Shown here: positions 16,467 to 27,807 of the stretch, piece after piece
How the letters are laid out: every line of letters begins with the position of its first letter
Position numbering within the stretch: the first letter of the stretch is position 1
NCBI GenBank assembly: GCA_016647705.1
Contig: CM028325.1
Span: forward strand, 27,508,474-27,572,473
Direction of reading: 5' to 3'
From: Eucommia ulmoides
Taxonomy: Eukaryota; Streptophyta; Magnoliopsida; Garryales; Eucommiaceae
Length of the DNA: 64,000 nucleotides
Notes under the pieces: model-generated
What the model was told of the DNA's origin: nothing
Seen by the model: the letters and a program-made list of their open reading frames with translations, nothing else
Databases searched by the model: none
Program-made: the position numbers and the translations under genes

Positions 16467-19396
16467 TCACCTACACTACTAAAATCAACGGCTAACTTTA
16501 ATTCTCTCCAGTAATATGGCTAACTTTAATTCTCTCCAGTAATATTATTAAAAATCTTCACTAACCCTATTTTCAAATTCCAATCCTAATCCTCAATTGG
16601 ACTGGCCACAACCTGCACTCTATAGTTTCTCTCTTTCTCTCGCCTTCCCCCATTCGTCGACGCGCCGAATTACCAACGCCATCTGCAACTGAGCACATCG
16701 CCGCGACAAACGGAAGACCATCGATCTCCATCCCCATCGCCACCCTATCTTGATCTTCATCGCATCCCCATCCATCGCCACCGAATCCGTCACCTCCGAT
16801 CTTGCAGCAGCTCTCGCTGCTGACCTTGCCGCTCATCGTCGTTGCACTCACTACTCTTGATCTCACTCCCGATCTGGTTCGAAATGGCCAGATTGGGACG
16901 ACGGTGGTAGGATTTGAAGGCGATGAAGTTTGACGACAGTCTGGATGGCGATGTTCGATGGTGGTCGTGGCGAGGTTGGATCTGGATGGCGATGAGTCGC
17001 GGTGGTCGGATTTGGGGGCGGTGAAGTTCAGGGCGGTCAGATCTGGATGGTTATGGCCGACGGTGGTGGCGGTGAGGTCGGATCTAGATGGAGATACGTC
17101 GCGGTGGTCAGATTTGAGGGCGGTGAAGTTCGGGGTTGTCGGATCTGGATGGTAAGGGCCGGTGGTGTTCGCGGTGAGGTCGGATCTGGATGGCGATGAT
17201 GCTCACGGTTGTTGGATTTGGGCTGGTAAAGTTCGCGGTGGTCGTATCTGGATGACGATGGCCGACGGTGGTCACGACGACGTCGGATCTGGATGGCGAT
17301 GGCCTACGGTGTTCGGATCTGCACGATCACCGGATCTCACTGCTTCGATTTCTCCCTCACTTTCGATCGTTGTCGTTCTCACAATCGTCCAGGTAGCTCT
17401 CTCCCATCTACATAATTATTGGCTCTACATTTTTCTCACCTTCATTCTTTACCTTTGTTTTTAGATATCGTGGCGTTGGATATTGTGGCTGGGATTCTTT
17501 GGATTAAAGCTGAAGTTTCTCAAAATCAGATACTGTAGGGGATGAAGAATGTGTATGGGTATTTCAGAGTGATGGGTTGATGAAATCTATTGAAAAATGT
17601 GTTTGAATGGGTATTTCAGATTGAAATGTGAATTTGATACCAATCTGTTGAGAAATGTACTTGACAATTTGCAGATGGAAACATGGTGATGATTGATGGT
17701 GGGAGCAATGGGAAGGAGATTAAAAATAATATTCAAATTTGTTTAGTTTCTTCCTTTTACTGTTTCTCGCACAGAAGAAAAAAAAAACTTGATTGATTTT
17801 CCTGATATGGGGTGACAATCTCATAGACTATAATTTTTTACCTATTTGAGCATAGTTTTGGATAAGCACAACATAAGTGAGAAGATTTGTGGGAAGTTTT
17901 TGGTGTATCCTTCTGTTTAAGTTTTGTTTGGATAAAAAAAAATCAAAATTCTTAGTTTCTTCCATGTACTGTTTCTTGCACAGAAGAAAAAAATGATTTT
18001 TTTTTCTTGATATGGCATATACTTTTTTCTCTATTTCGACGTTAAAAAAAAAAGTGTTTTCTTCTTAATTTTGATCATGTTGTATAATTAAAGAGTTCGA
18101 TCTCATGCACTGCAACAACATTCTTTTCATGGCCCTAACCTTCTTACAAGTCCAATTTTGGTGACTTTATCTAGATTTGAGTTTGATTTTGCGTTATTAC
18201 TTTTCTACAAGTCCGATTTAGTGAGTTTTTTTTTTTTTTTTTTTTTCTTATTCTCATTTGGTTTTTGGGATCTGAGTTCATCTTTGCCAAAGTTAATAAT
18301 TCACAGACCTTAGAGAAATTGGTCTCTAATGTTGACGCGTCGGTGAGGTGAGACGGTGGATGTGGGTTCGACTACTTAGAAATTGATTTATTTTTTGTAA
18401 TGTTGATTGTAGACGATAAGGCGTGAGTATGGTTTGTAACGTTAATTGCAGTGTGACTGCGCGTGTGGGTTTGACGTCCTCTTTTTCTTTCTTTCTTTTA
18501 TTATTTTTTTATTTTTTATTTTTTATTTTTTATCATTCATTGATTGCATATCCTTTTCTGTTTTGCAAATGAAGTGACACCTTCTCGCTCTTGCAAAGAT
18601 GCTGCATTTAGTCGATTGATAAGTCTCTCCCTCTCTTGGTCTCTCCAAAATCAAATTGCTATTTGGCAAGCAATGAAGTCTTTTTACTTTTTGGATAACA
18701 AATAAAAAAGAGAGATTATATTGGTTGGAGTTGTGCTTATCATTTAGTTGTATTTTTGTTCTGTTGTTCTGACATGAAAGAAGGTCAAATAAAAGGAATG
18801 TAAAATTGGTTATGACAGTGATAATAACAGATAAATGTGGTTCTTCATGTACTATGAAACTTGTGGATGCATTATAAACATTGGTTTCATTTAAGTGGCA
18901 ACATTTTAAGAAGTGGTAAGCAAATCAGATTCAAGAATCGTTAATCATAAGACTGAAGAAATTTGTTAATGCAACAATATTTCAAAAGGTGGAGTACTTC
19001 AAAATTGATCTCTGAAACTAGCTTGAAAGTTCAATTATATATAATCTCTTGCGAAACATTTTCAAGGAATTTGATGGATTCAATTTTATTTGGAACTGGA
19101 TTTTTTTACACGTTTTGAGCGTAAAATTTGTAATTAATAAGGGTGTAAAGGTTGAGGAGGTGGAGGTGTTAAAATTGATGGACCAATTCTTTAAATTGGA
19201 TGTTACTTTTGCTATCAAACTCCATAGAAAATTACAGATGTTTTTTACCTCTTTTTTCTTTTAACTTTATAGAATAATGTGACTTTTTTTTTTTTGGTTG
19301 TTTTTATTATTTTCATATTTTTGTTTTTATTTCAAACTTCGTGAAAAATTTATGAAATTATTTTATAATCCGCGCTTAGCGCAGACTTAAAACTAG
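16467..19396 (+). mobile_element. Helitron-like element with captured GC-rich DNA
   Basis: The right end has the Helitron 3' signature: a short GC hairpin (GCGC-TTA-GCGC, 19372-19383), a 9-base spacer, then CTAG followed by T (19393-19397). The proposed left end (TCACCTACACTACTAAAATC, about 16467) resembles Helitron 5' ends but is not canonical, so the left boundary is tentative. The interior includes a GC-rich block at 16.6-17.4 kb with an internal tandem repeat, then AT-rich filler. No Rep/helicase is present, so it would be non-autonomous. Confidence 0.5.
16970..17330 (+). repeat. About 100-bp GC-rich tandem repeat, 3.5 copies
   Basis: Units beginning near 16971, 17071, 17173 and 17280 each contain GGTCGGATCTGGATGG, CGCGGTGGTC and GGCGGTGAAGTTC variants. 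The block is far richer in G+C than its flanks. It gives long open frames in several phases, but these reflect GC content and the repeat, not a recognisable protein. Confidence 0.7.
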
Positions 19397-19397
19397 T

Positions 19398-20100
19398 TGA
19401 TTATTGAATACGGAAGTAAAAGTGAATAGAGTATAAATCATTTGTCCCTATTTTTATTATATATTTTTTAATATGAGTTTATGTTAACACAACGTGAAAG
19501 TGAATTTGAATTATTCTAAAATGCAACCGTTTTATTTTGTCTTTTGTTTGTTATCTTGTGGTCATTTACATATCATTGAAGATGTTATTGTCTCATTTGT
19601 TTTTCTAAAATAATTAATTATTTTTTTTTTTATGAAAATTTTTTAGATGGACCCAAATTAAGATTGATATTACCATTTGATTCCAACTGTTTTAAAATGA
19701 ACCAAACAAACCCAGTGTACAATTTTTATGAACCTTTAGTTCCAAAATAAAAAATGCCAAAATTCACATGACAAATTTTCCCTTGCAAGATTCGCAGGAT
19801 TGGAGATTTTCTTATTTAATCGTTATTCCCTTATGAAACGGTTTCTTCGAATAACAGATAGAGCAAATTCCCATTGTTAATTGATTTCAAAAATTCAAAT
19901 TCGGAACTAAGTAAAGACTTTCAAAGCTAGTAGCCCGGCTTCAATTTTTCCTGACGAAGCATAACAGAAGTTTTTTGTATACATATTGGGTGTTCATTCC
20001 CAATCGAAACCACAACTGGTAAGCACACACTCATTTGCATGTATTGTTCGTCATTGTAGTTAGGTTTTTTATGTTGTTCAGTTGCTAAAAGGACGATCAC
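19398..20100. other. Intergenic between Helitron-like end and MULE
   Basis: AT-rich, no gene recognised. The left end of the Mutator-like element probably lies near the right side of this interval, but no terminal repeat could be identified. Confidence 0.45.
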
Positions 20101-20299
20101 GTCGATTAGATACACACCGTCATGTACTATGTTACATTCAACACAAACACACATAAACAAATGCGTTCAACAATTTTCAAACTTTCAATAATACATATAA
20201 GAATCGCATTATAGCAGATTAATGCAGTTTGTATGTTACATTTAACATGCACAAAACGATTAGCAATTATTTATTTATTTATTTATTTTTGTTTGCAAT

Positions 20300-20545
20300 T
20301 GAGTGTTATATTCAATATACAAATCAGCTTATCAACAATTCATATTACATTCAACAAGGTTATATACATTAGTAAAACACAATTGGGTATTGTATTCAAC
20401 ATATAAGTTAACTTATTAGCAAGTCATTTTACATTCAACACGGCTATATACATTAGCAAAACACAATTAAGTGTTATATTCAACATCCAAAGTACCTTAT
20501 CCGTAAGTTGTGTTATATTCAACACGTTTATATATCATGTGGTAT
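20300..20545 (+). repeat. 84-bp tandem repeat carrying paired motifs, three units
   Basis: Units start at about 20301, 20385 and 20469. Each holds one GTTATATTCAAYAT-type motif near its start and a second TTACATTCAACA-type motif about 40 bases later, with shared filler ATATACATTAGYAAAACACA. This is the densest cluster of the motif found throughout the Mutator-like element and lies just upstream of the transposase frame. Confidence 0.75.
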
Positions 20546-20593
20546 TATCAATATTAATTGATGTTATATTAAATATAATAAATTGATATAAGT

Positions 20594-22400
20594 TTGTTGT
20601 TTGATATATACATTAGGATGACAATTTTTATTGCATTATTGTGCAAATATGAGATTGTGACAACAGTGTTGAGGGTGAAAAATGACAACTATATTAATGA
20701 ATTAGTTAAAAAATTGCAAACAAATGATCAGACCTATCTAATGATAATTTTTGATTTGTCATACGTGTTGTCAAGACATTCCAAATGTGTACTTGATGAT
20801 CAAAATGATTTCGAGAAAATGATTTTGTTAGCTGGGTATATGAATATCAAATTCCTGGAGGTATGTGTTAAACAAAAGAGTAAATGATTCGAGTGGATCG
20901 ATAGGGGCTTTGTCAAATACGATTGTACCCATCAACAGCGTTGGCAGCGGCAACAATGATAACGAAATAGATTACATAGGTAGTTATGGTAGTATCTTCC
21001 AAAGAAACAATGACAAAATATTATTGTCTGCTAAATGGGTTAATGATATTCAAGAAGAGGGGAAAAAATTAAGGGGCGGGATAAGTAAATTTCGTACTGT
21101 GTTAAAGAAATTTGCAGTTGAAGTGGGTTTCAACTTTTGTTATTTGAAAAATGATAAAGTAAGTGTGATGGTTGCTTGTTTATTATAGAAGGAAAGGAAT
21201 TGCCAATAGTTCGTGCATGGGCGTGTGAGGAGCAAAAATGATATTCTCTATATTCAAAATTTGGTAAACTAACACAATAATAAGACTGTTTTTCGAAGAA
21301 AAAATAAAAAAAAGAATAAACGGATGAGCTTAGATATTATATCTATTTGTTTGGTCAATGAGTTGCGTGCTAATCCGGAGACTCGTCCTATGGACGTTGT
21401 GAATAGTTTCAGGAAACAATATGGATTAGAAATATCGTATCATAATGCATGGCTTGGCGTAGAAAAGGTTCAAAACAATATCTTCGGGGATTATTCATCA
21501 TCATACGACCAACTGCACTTGTACGTCCAAAAATGCAGACAGACAAACCAGGACAACCATGTTGTTTTGGATTATGATATGGACACATACCACTTTATGC
21601 AAATATTTATTGCGTTCTAGGCGTGCATTCAAGGATTTTGTTTTTGCCAACCCATGGTATTTTTCGATGGTACATTTCTAACTAGTCGATATAAAGAAAA
21701 ATTATTAGCAGCAACAACGAAGGATGACAACCAAGGTAGGTGTGATTTTTTATAATAGTAATATTGGTGTTATACATAACAATGTCACATTCAACATGTC
21801 TAACAATTGAACACATATTTTGGATTTTTGTAGCAATGTTCCCGTTGTATTTGCTATTGTTGACGCATAAAATGATGACAATTGGGTTTGATTTTTTATC
21901 AAAATTCTAAAAGATTGTTGAACCAGATCTTGTGATAATATATATTTTCGATTGTCACAATGGAATATTAGAGGGGGTACGCAATGTATTCCTACACTGT
22001 CATTATGCATATTGCCTCCAACATCTAAAGATGAATTTAGGGACTATAATGGCTGAGAAAAGCACAACATTCAAAGAAATGATGATTCAAAAACTGAATT
22101 TGTTCGCATACATGCACACGCCTGGTATGTATAAATTGCTATACGATCAATTAATGTACGAAGGTGGCAAAAAAGTTCAGAGATGCATGCATGATTTATC
22201 GTCGTTAAAATTTCGAAATACATTTTGTAGAGGTAAATAATATGGTGAGATATCATCAAACTTGGCAAAGTGTTTCAATTCGTGGGTAACCAAATATCGT
22301 TACTTACCCTCAATATGTTGATTGACAAAATTTGAATACGATAGATGAATTTGATGACTGAGAGAATAGATTAATCAAATAAATTATGTAGCGAGATTAC
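20594..22400 (+). pseudogene. MULE transposase (MURA-type) remnant
   Basis: Successive frames resemble a MULE transposase in order. First is an N-terminal PB1-like/MuDR N-terminal part (20594-20887), then a block with WVNDIQEEGKKLRGGISKFR (about 21030-21120) matching the region before the zinc-binding part. Next is LRANPETRPMDVVNSFRKQY (about 21365-21425) and the transposase core: a VFFDGTFLTSRYKEKLLAAT-like stretch with the first catalytic Asp, an FAIVDA-NDDNW block, and DCHNGILEGVRNVFLHCHYA followed by YCLQHLKMN. Last comes a SSNLAKCFNSWVTKYRYLP-like block. Several stops and frame changes separate these, including stops at about 21619 and 22238 and broken frames between 21.2 and 21.3 kb, so no active enzyme is made. 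A SWIM zinc finger could not be confirmed. Confidence 0.75.
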
Positions 22401-22699
22401 ACTATATTGGGAAAAACAAGTTATGTAAACTGATAAATGAAGGATGAACTGGGAATATCAATGCATCAGTCAATGGAGTTTTCGAGATTCATTTTTTTTC
22501 GTTTGATTTAGTTGATACCGAGGGACACAAATGTTCAATTTGACAATGGCAGATAAAAGATACGCAATCATGACAATGTTATATTCAACATTCAAAAGAT
22601 ATATCAATTCCCACGTAACATTTTACACATTTTCCAGATAAAGTAGCATATCATTGCATATGACAAAAAAAACGTTTCGACCAACATAACAACAATGTG

Positions 22700-23830
22700 C
22701 CAAACATAAAGGTAATTACAGGATATCAATCATAGTGTTAGACATGATACCACGTCCAAAAATAAAATTAAAAAGAAATACGAGGTACATATAATGTTTA
22801 AAAAAAAAAAAATATTGTCACAATATACATTCAGGCAACACATGTCAGTGTTTTACAAACGATTAAAGGGAAGATAAGGACGACATCATTGTCGAGGATC
22901 ACATGATGTTCTGATTTCATATGATTCCAGTGTCCACGATCAGACTGGGTCATTAAGGAAGTCATGAACAATGACAACTCTTTCCTTGCGTAATCCGTCC
23001 AATCCCATGTCAACAAGGACAGGTATCATTTCATTACATGAATCACTGCAACGCTGAGACACCTTGATTTGATAGGTCATCAACATTCAATACTTGAGGC
23101 CATTTCAAGTGATGCTCTCTAGCCTTTTTTGATAGCAACAGATCCACATATGAAATATTTAGTTGGATATTTTGAGGAGTAAGGATAGTTGGTTACAAAG
23201 GCAAGACAATAATTGGAAGGAAATGTAAGTTTACAAGTTTCTTGGCGTTCTAAAAAATGATATAAAAAACACCCTCTTGCCTCAAGTTAACGGAGTTGTA
23301 GCGTCTCTAAACTAATTGGTGTTTATTGCAAACAACTAAAGTTCAATCACTGGATGATGAAGTTGCCCCCTCGTGAAGTGCACATAATGAAAGTTAGAAG
23401 AGAATGTTTCAATTATACCAGGGTTAAATATCTTATCAAGGACATTGACGTATTTCTGAATTATCCATGTCTATAGATAAGCATTAATAATTTAAAAAAA
23501 TTGTACTATGTATAACATGCAAGGGTGTATCAAGAAATGTGTAATATGTAATGTAGTAAGGAATATATTTCTCACCTAAGATACACTGTTAACAAAAAAA
23601 GATTAATTGGGTAGGTTTTGACCAAATGATTTTAGCACGGCGGCGACTTTATTTTGTTTAACCCACATGAGCTCCATATAGACATTGATAACCTATTTTT
23701 TGAACATACATACGTTACAGTAAATTGGGAAACATACATACATTAAGATATACTTTATATTCAACATACCATCTACTTATGTGGAATATAGCACTAACAA
23801 CATTTATAATGATATTATGTTACATTGGAG
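22700..23830. other. Unassigned MULE interior
   Basis: Between the transposase remnant and the nested LTR structure. A moderately long minus-strand frame at 22831-23016 and weak continuing frames to about 23460 could be the 3' part of a second element gene, but no domain (for example a ULP1 protease) could be recognised. Two more copies of the GTTATATTCAACA motif lie at about 22578 and 23753. Confidence 0.3.
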
Positions 23831-23870
23831 GATAAAATCACACAACATATAAATGGGCAGCTCAGTGCAC

Positions 23871-23930
23871 AAGTGCTCCTGTCATTGCAAGCTCATACAC
23901 GAGTGCTCCTGTCATTGCAAGCTCATACAA
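23871..23930 (+). repeat. 30-bp direct duplication
   Basis: Two near-identical units, AGTGCTCCTGTCATTGCAAG plus CTCATACA(C/A), lie head to tail directly beside the left edge of the nested inverted-LTR structure. Confidence 0.8.
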
Positions 23931-23936
23931 CATACA

Positions 23937-25556
23937 TGATAGGTGTGAAAAACCTATATATTTCTAATCCGAATTTGTTAGTTTTCGAATACGTTTATAT
24001 AGTATTTTATTATGTTTTAATTAGTTTTTATACTTTTTGTATAAATCAGGTGTGTGGGGCAAAAAGATAGGAATTTGGAGTGAAAACGATGAGATCGAAC
24101 CAAAGCGGTTCGAAGTTACGGTGGATAAATAAGCTCGGAGACTAAAAGATGAAACAGGTCTACTGCCTAGGCAGTGAAGATGATGAGAAGAGCAAAATGT
24201 TACTGAAGGACGACAGCCTAGGCGAAGATTCTATCGCCTAGGCGGAAATCCAGCAGAAGACGCAAATGGGCTACTGACAGCCGCTTGCCTAGGCGAAGTT
24301 TTCTTCGCCTAGGCGGAAATCCAACAGAATGTTCTCCCAGTCCATCGCCTACTTCACCGCCTAGGTAATTAGACCGAACCGAGCTAACTCCGCCTAGGCG
24401 AAGAATCCACCGCCTAGGCGGATTTGCCCTGTACAGTCTTGAGATATTTTTAGATATTTTGGCTATAACTACCCAATCTCCTCCCCCTTGGCCGGTGACT
24501 CTCTTGCCCCCATGGCTTTTTGAGCCCCTTAGGCTATATCTAAGGGTATATTTAGGAGTTTTAGGTGTAGAGCCCACATCTCGAAGTGGAGAAGACGACG
24601 AATCGATCGTAGAGCGTTCTTAGTGGTTTATCTTCAGACAAGGCTAAGTTCTTTGATTGTTTTTCCTTATTTCTTTATCTTAGGAGCATGTGAGCATGTT
24701 TAGCTCGTTATTTCATTGTATATTCGGCTATGGCCTCGAGTTAAATATGGATTGTAGTAGGGATTAACACTATATTTATAGATACGTTGTTTGGATGATT
24801 TCAGTGTTACGTTTATGTTTGTTCTTCGTAGTTTGATTGTATTTATTTTATTTTATTTATTTATTATACTTGGATTGATAAATGGAGAATACGGGATTTT
24901 GACAAACCCCGGATTTGACACACGCTACTTAAGGTCGTTAAGACATTGAGGGGGACTTCTTCGTTGACTCGAAGTTGCGTTATATCCCTTGTCTTACACT
25001 CGGGAGAGGTGGCGAGGGAGTTTTAGAACGGAGATTGTTGATAGGGTAAATACAACGCACGATCCAATACCCCGGGAGAGAGTTGGATTGTGTGCAATCA
25101 ATGACGCTGGGCGAGACTCACGTGACCTAGGGTCGTTAAGACGTTGAGGGGGACTTCTTCGTTGACTCGAAGTCATGTATTCCCCCGTCTTATACTCGAG
25201 AGAGGTGGCGGTGAAGTTTACGTACCGAGGTTGTCAAATAGGTCGAACACTGTAAACGTAAGTAAATCAAGATCGAACACGTATTTATAAACACATTAAT
25301 CCCTAGGCAATTCTTCACCCTAAAACATATTAGCATATTAGTGTAGTTAATTTAGGTTATATTAGTATTAGTTTAATTAATTAATTACATTCATTTTTTG
25401 CCTAGATAAAATTAGGTCACGACAAACGCGGCATTCGATAGTAATGACACCAATTCCTATGGATACGATAACCCGATCTTAACGATCACACTATACTAAA
25501 ACTTAAACCTCGTATACTTGCGAGTGTAAGTAGCGGCGTGTTTTCCCGCGCTACCA
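23937..25556 (+). repeat. Left LTR of the inverted-LTR structure
   Basis: Starts TGATAGG and ends GCGCTACCA. It contains a cluster of CGCCTAGGCG palindromes (about 24160-24425) and an internal duplication of a GGTCGTTAAGAC...GGGGGACTTCTTCGTTGACT block (about 24931-24975 and 25130-25170). The open frames inside are mirrored in the right arm and have no known domain. Confidence 0.85.
24160..24425. repeat. CGCCTAGGCG palindrome cluster (left arm)
   Basis: About eight full or near matches to the self-complementary ten-mer CGCCTAGGCG, at about 24162, 24209, 24236, 24287, 24307, 24359, 24391 and 24411, in a GC-rich stretch. The mirror cluster is in the right arm at about 26925-27215. Confidence 0.8.
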
Positions 25557-25683
25557 AGTTTTTGACTTCGGGATGTGAGCTCCACTATTAAAACTCCTAA
25601 ACCTAGGCTTAAATATAGCCTAAGGTGCTCAAAAAACCAAGAGGGCAAAAGAGTCCTCAAACCAATTGAATAACTATAGCGAG

Positions 25684-25701
25684 TCCCCGGCAACGGCGCC
25701 A
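25684..25701 (-). other. tRNA-Asp-type primer binding site
   Basis: TGGCGCCGTTGCCGGGGA on the minus strand, a few bases beyond the inner edge of the right LTR. This is the well-known primer site of Athila/Tat-type Ty3-gypsy elements. Only the right LTR has it; the left LTR edge is not followed by a primer site. Confidence 0.85.
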
Positions 25702-25707
25702 AAAACT

Positions 25708-27433
25708 TGGTAGCGCAGGAAAACACGCCGCTACTTACACTCGCAAGTATACGAGGTCTAAGTTTTAGTATAGTGTGATCATTAAGATCAGGTTATCGTA
25801 TCCATAGGGATTGGTGTCGTTACTATCGAATACCGCGTTTGTCGTGACCTAATTTTATCTAGGCGAAAAACAAATGTAATTAATTAATTAAACTAATACT
25901 AATATAACCTAAATTAACTACACTAATATGCTAATATGTTTTAGGGTGAAGAATTGCCTAGGGATTAACGTGTTTACAAATACGTGTTTGATTTCTATTT
26001 ACTTACGTTTACGGTGTTCGACTTATTTGACAACCTCGGTACGTAAACTCCACCGCCACCTCTCTCGAGTATAAGACGGGAGAATACATGACTTCGAGTC
26101 AACGAAGAAGTCCCCCTCAACGTCTTAACGACCCTAGGTCACGTGAGTCTCGCCCAGCGTCATTGATTGCACACAATCCAACTCCCTCCCAGGGTATTGG
26201 ATCGTGCGTTGTATTTACCCTATCGACAATCTCCGTTCTAAAACTCCCTAGCCACCTTTCCCGAGTGTAAGACGAGGGATATAACGCAATTTCAAGTCAA
26301 TGAAGAAGTCCCCCTCAACGTCTTAACGACCTTAGGTAGCGTGTGTCTTGCCCCATGTCATCGAATGTCCACGATTTAAACCCCAACCGGGTTATAAAAT
26401 CGTGGCATTTGTTTATCTTAATCCGAATCCGGGGTTTGTCAAAACCCTGTATTCTTCATTTATCAATCCAAGCATAATAAATAAACAATACGATAAATAC
26501 AATCAAATTACGAAGAACAAACATAAACGCAATATCGAAATCATCCAAACAACGTATCTATAAATATAGTGTTAATCCCTACTATAATCCATATTTAACT
26601 CGAGGTCGTAGCCGAATATACAATGAAATAACGAGCTAAATATGCTCACATGCTCCTAAGATAAATAAATAAGGAAAAACAATTGAAGAACTTAGTCTCG
26701 TCCGAAGATAAATCGCTAAGAACGCTCTACGATCGATTCGCTGTCTTCTCCACTTTGGGATGTGGGCTCTACACCTAAAACTCCTAAATATACCCTTAGA
26801 TATAGCCTAAATGGCTCAAAATGTCATGGGGGCAAGAGAGTCACCGGCCAAGGGGGAGGAGATGGGGTATTTATAGCCAAAATATCTCAAAAATATCTAA
26901 AAATATCTCAAGACTGTGCAGGGCAAATCCGCCTAGGCGGTGGATTCTTCGCCTAGGCGGAGTTAGGTCAGTTCGGTCTGATCACCTAGGCGGTGAAGTA
27001 GGCGGTGGACTGGGAGAACATTCTGTTGGATTTCCGCCTAGGCGAAGAAAACTTCGCCTAGGCGAGCGGCTGTTAGTAGCCCATCTACGTCTTCTGCTAT
27101 ATTTCTACCTAGGCGATAGAATCTTCACCTAGGCGGTCGTCCATCAGAAACATTTTGCTCTTCTCAGTATCTTCACCGCCTAGGCTGTGGTCTGGACGCC
27201 TAGGCGGTGGGCCTGTTTCATCTTTTAGCCTCCAAGCTTATTTATTCACCGTAACTTCGAACCGCTTTGGTTCGATCTCATCGTTTTCACTCCAGATTCC
27301 TATCTTTTTGCCCTACACACCTGATTTATACAAAAAATATGAAAACTAATTAAAATATAATAAAATACTATATAAACATATTCGAAAACTAACAAATTCG
27401 GATTGGAAATAGATAGGTTTTTCACACCTATCA
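25708..27433 (-). repeat. Right LTR of the inverted-LTR structure
   Basis: Inverted partner of the left LTR, about 100 bases longer. Its inner edge (GCGCTACCA on the minus strand) is followed after a few bases by the primer site. Confidence 0.85.
26925..27215. repeat. CGCCTAGGCG palindrome cluster (right arm)
   Basis: Mirror of the left-arm cluster, with the same palindromic ten-mer repeated between short AAGATTC/GAATCTT-type spacers. Confidence 0.8.
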
Positions 27434-27807
27434 ATACACGAAAGAAAAATTGAATGTAAGTATGTCAGTTTTTACCTTCATTTTGCATGTCATGGCTTAG
27501 GAATATCTATCTGAACAAATTGTAAGGATGTTATATTCAACATATTCAAATATTTTTCATAAAATAATAATACTGACAATGTTATATTCAACACACACGG
27601 GGAAAAAACACAACACAATTAGGTTTTGAGATGACAACATAGGAATTATGTCGATGTTATATTCAACATGCATAAAGAACAAAAATCATGATGAATACAA
27701 GACGTGTTAAAAAACAATATTATAACAATCAATACGTTATATTCAACTCATATGGAAGACAAGCCACAACCATATTTGTACGTTAACTGTTCAATTGTCA
27801 AGATGTT

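Larger units (their letters stand above)
23937..27433. mobile_element. Fossil LTR element with head-to-head inverted LTRs, flanked by a 5-bp duplication
   Basis: Both outer ends read inward as TGATAGGTGTGAAAAACC, and both flanks are ATACA (23932-23936, 27434-27438), a perfect 5-bp target duplication. The arms are two LTRs in inverted orientation (23937-25556 plus, 25708-27433 minus), very similar by eye over their length. They surround a 151-bp core with a primer site TGGCGCCGTTGCCGGGGA (25701-25684, minus; tRNA-Asp type as in Athila/Tat Ty3-gypsy relatives). The rest of the core resembles an internal piece of the LTR itself (near 24.46-24.59 kb). No protein-coding domain is present. A normal LTR element has direct LTRs, so this layout is unusual. 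It sits inside the Mutator-like element. A non-coding fossil. Confidence 0.85.

Noticed and set aside
16573-17464. Several overlapping open frames of 65-100 codons on both strands
   Set aside because: They come from the GC-rich tandem repeat and are open in several phases at once; no family is recognised.
22831-23016. ULP1 protease domain of a MULE on the minus strand
   Set aside because: No catalytic His/Asp/Cys pattern or NGYDCGVF-like block could be found in any frame.
23871-23930. CRISPR-like or gene-coding repeat
   Set aside because: Just two adjacent copies of a 30-bp unit without spacers in a eukaryotic genome; a simple duplication.
24218-27349. Mirror-image frames (for example MTSSQRRSPPQRLNDPRSRE in both arms)
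   Set aside because: They are identical because the two LTR arms are inverted copies. They lie in non-coding LTR sequence and have no domain.
23937-27433. A MULE or CACTA element with very long terminal inverted repeats
   Set aside because: Target duplication is 5 bp, not 9 or 3. The arms begin TG and the inner edge of one is followed by a tRNA-Asp-type primer site, all pointing to LTR sequences.
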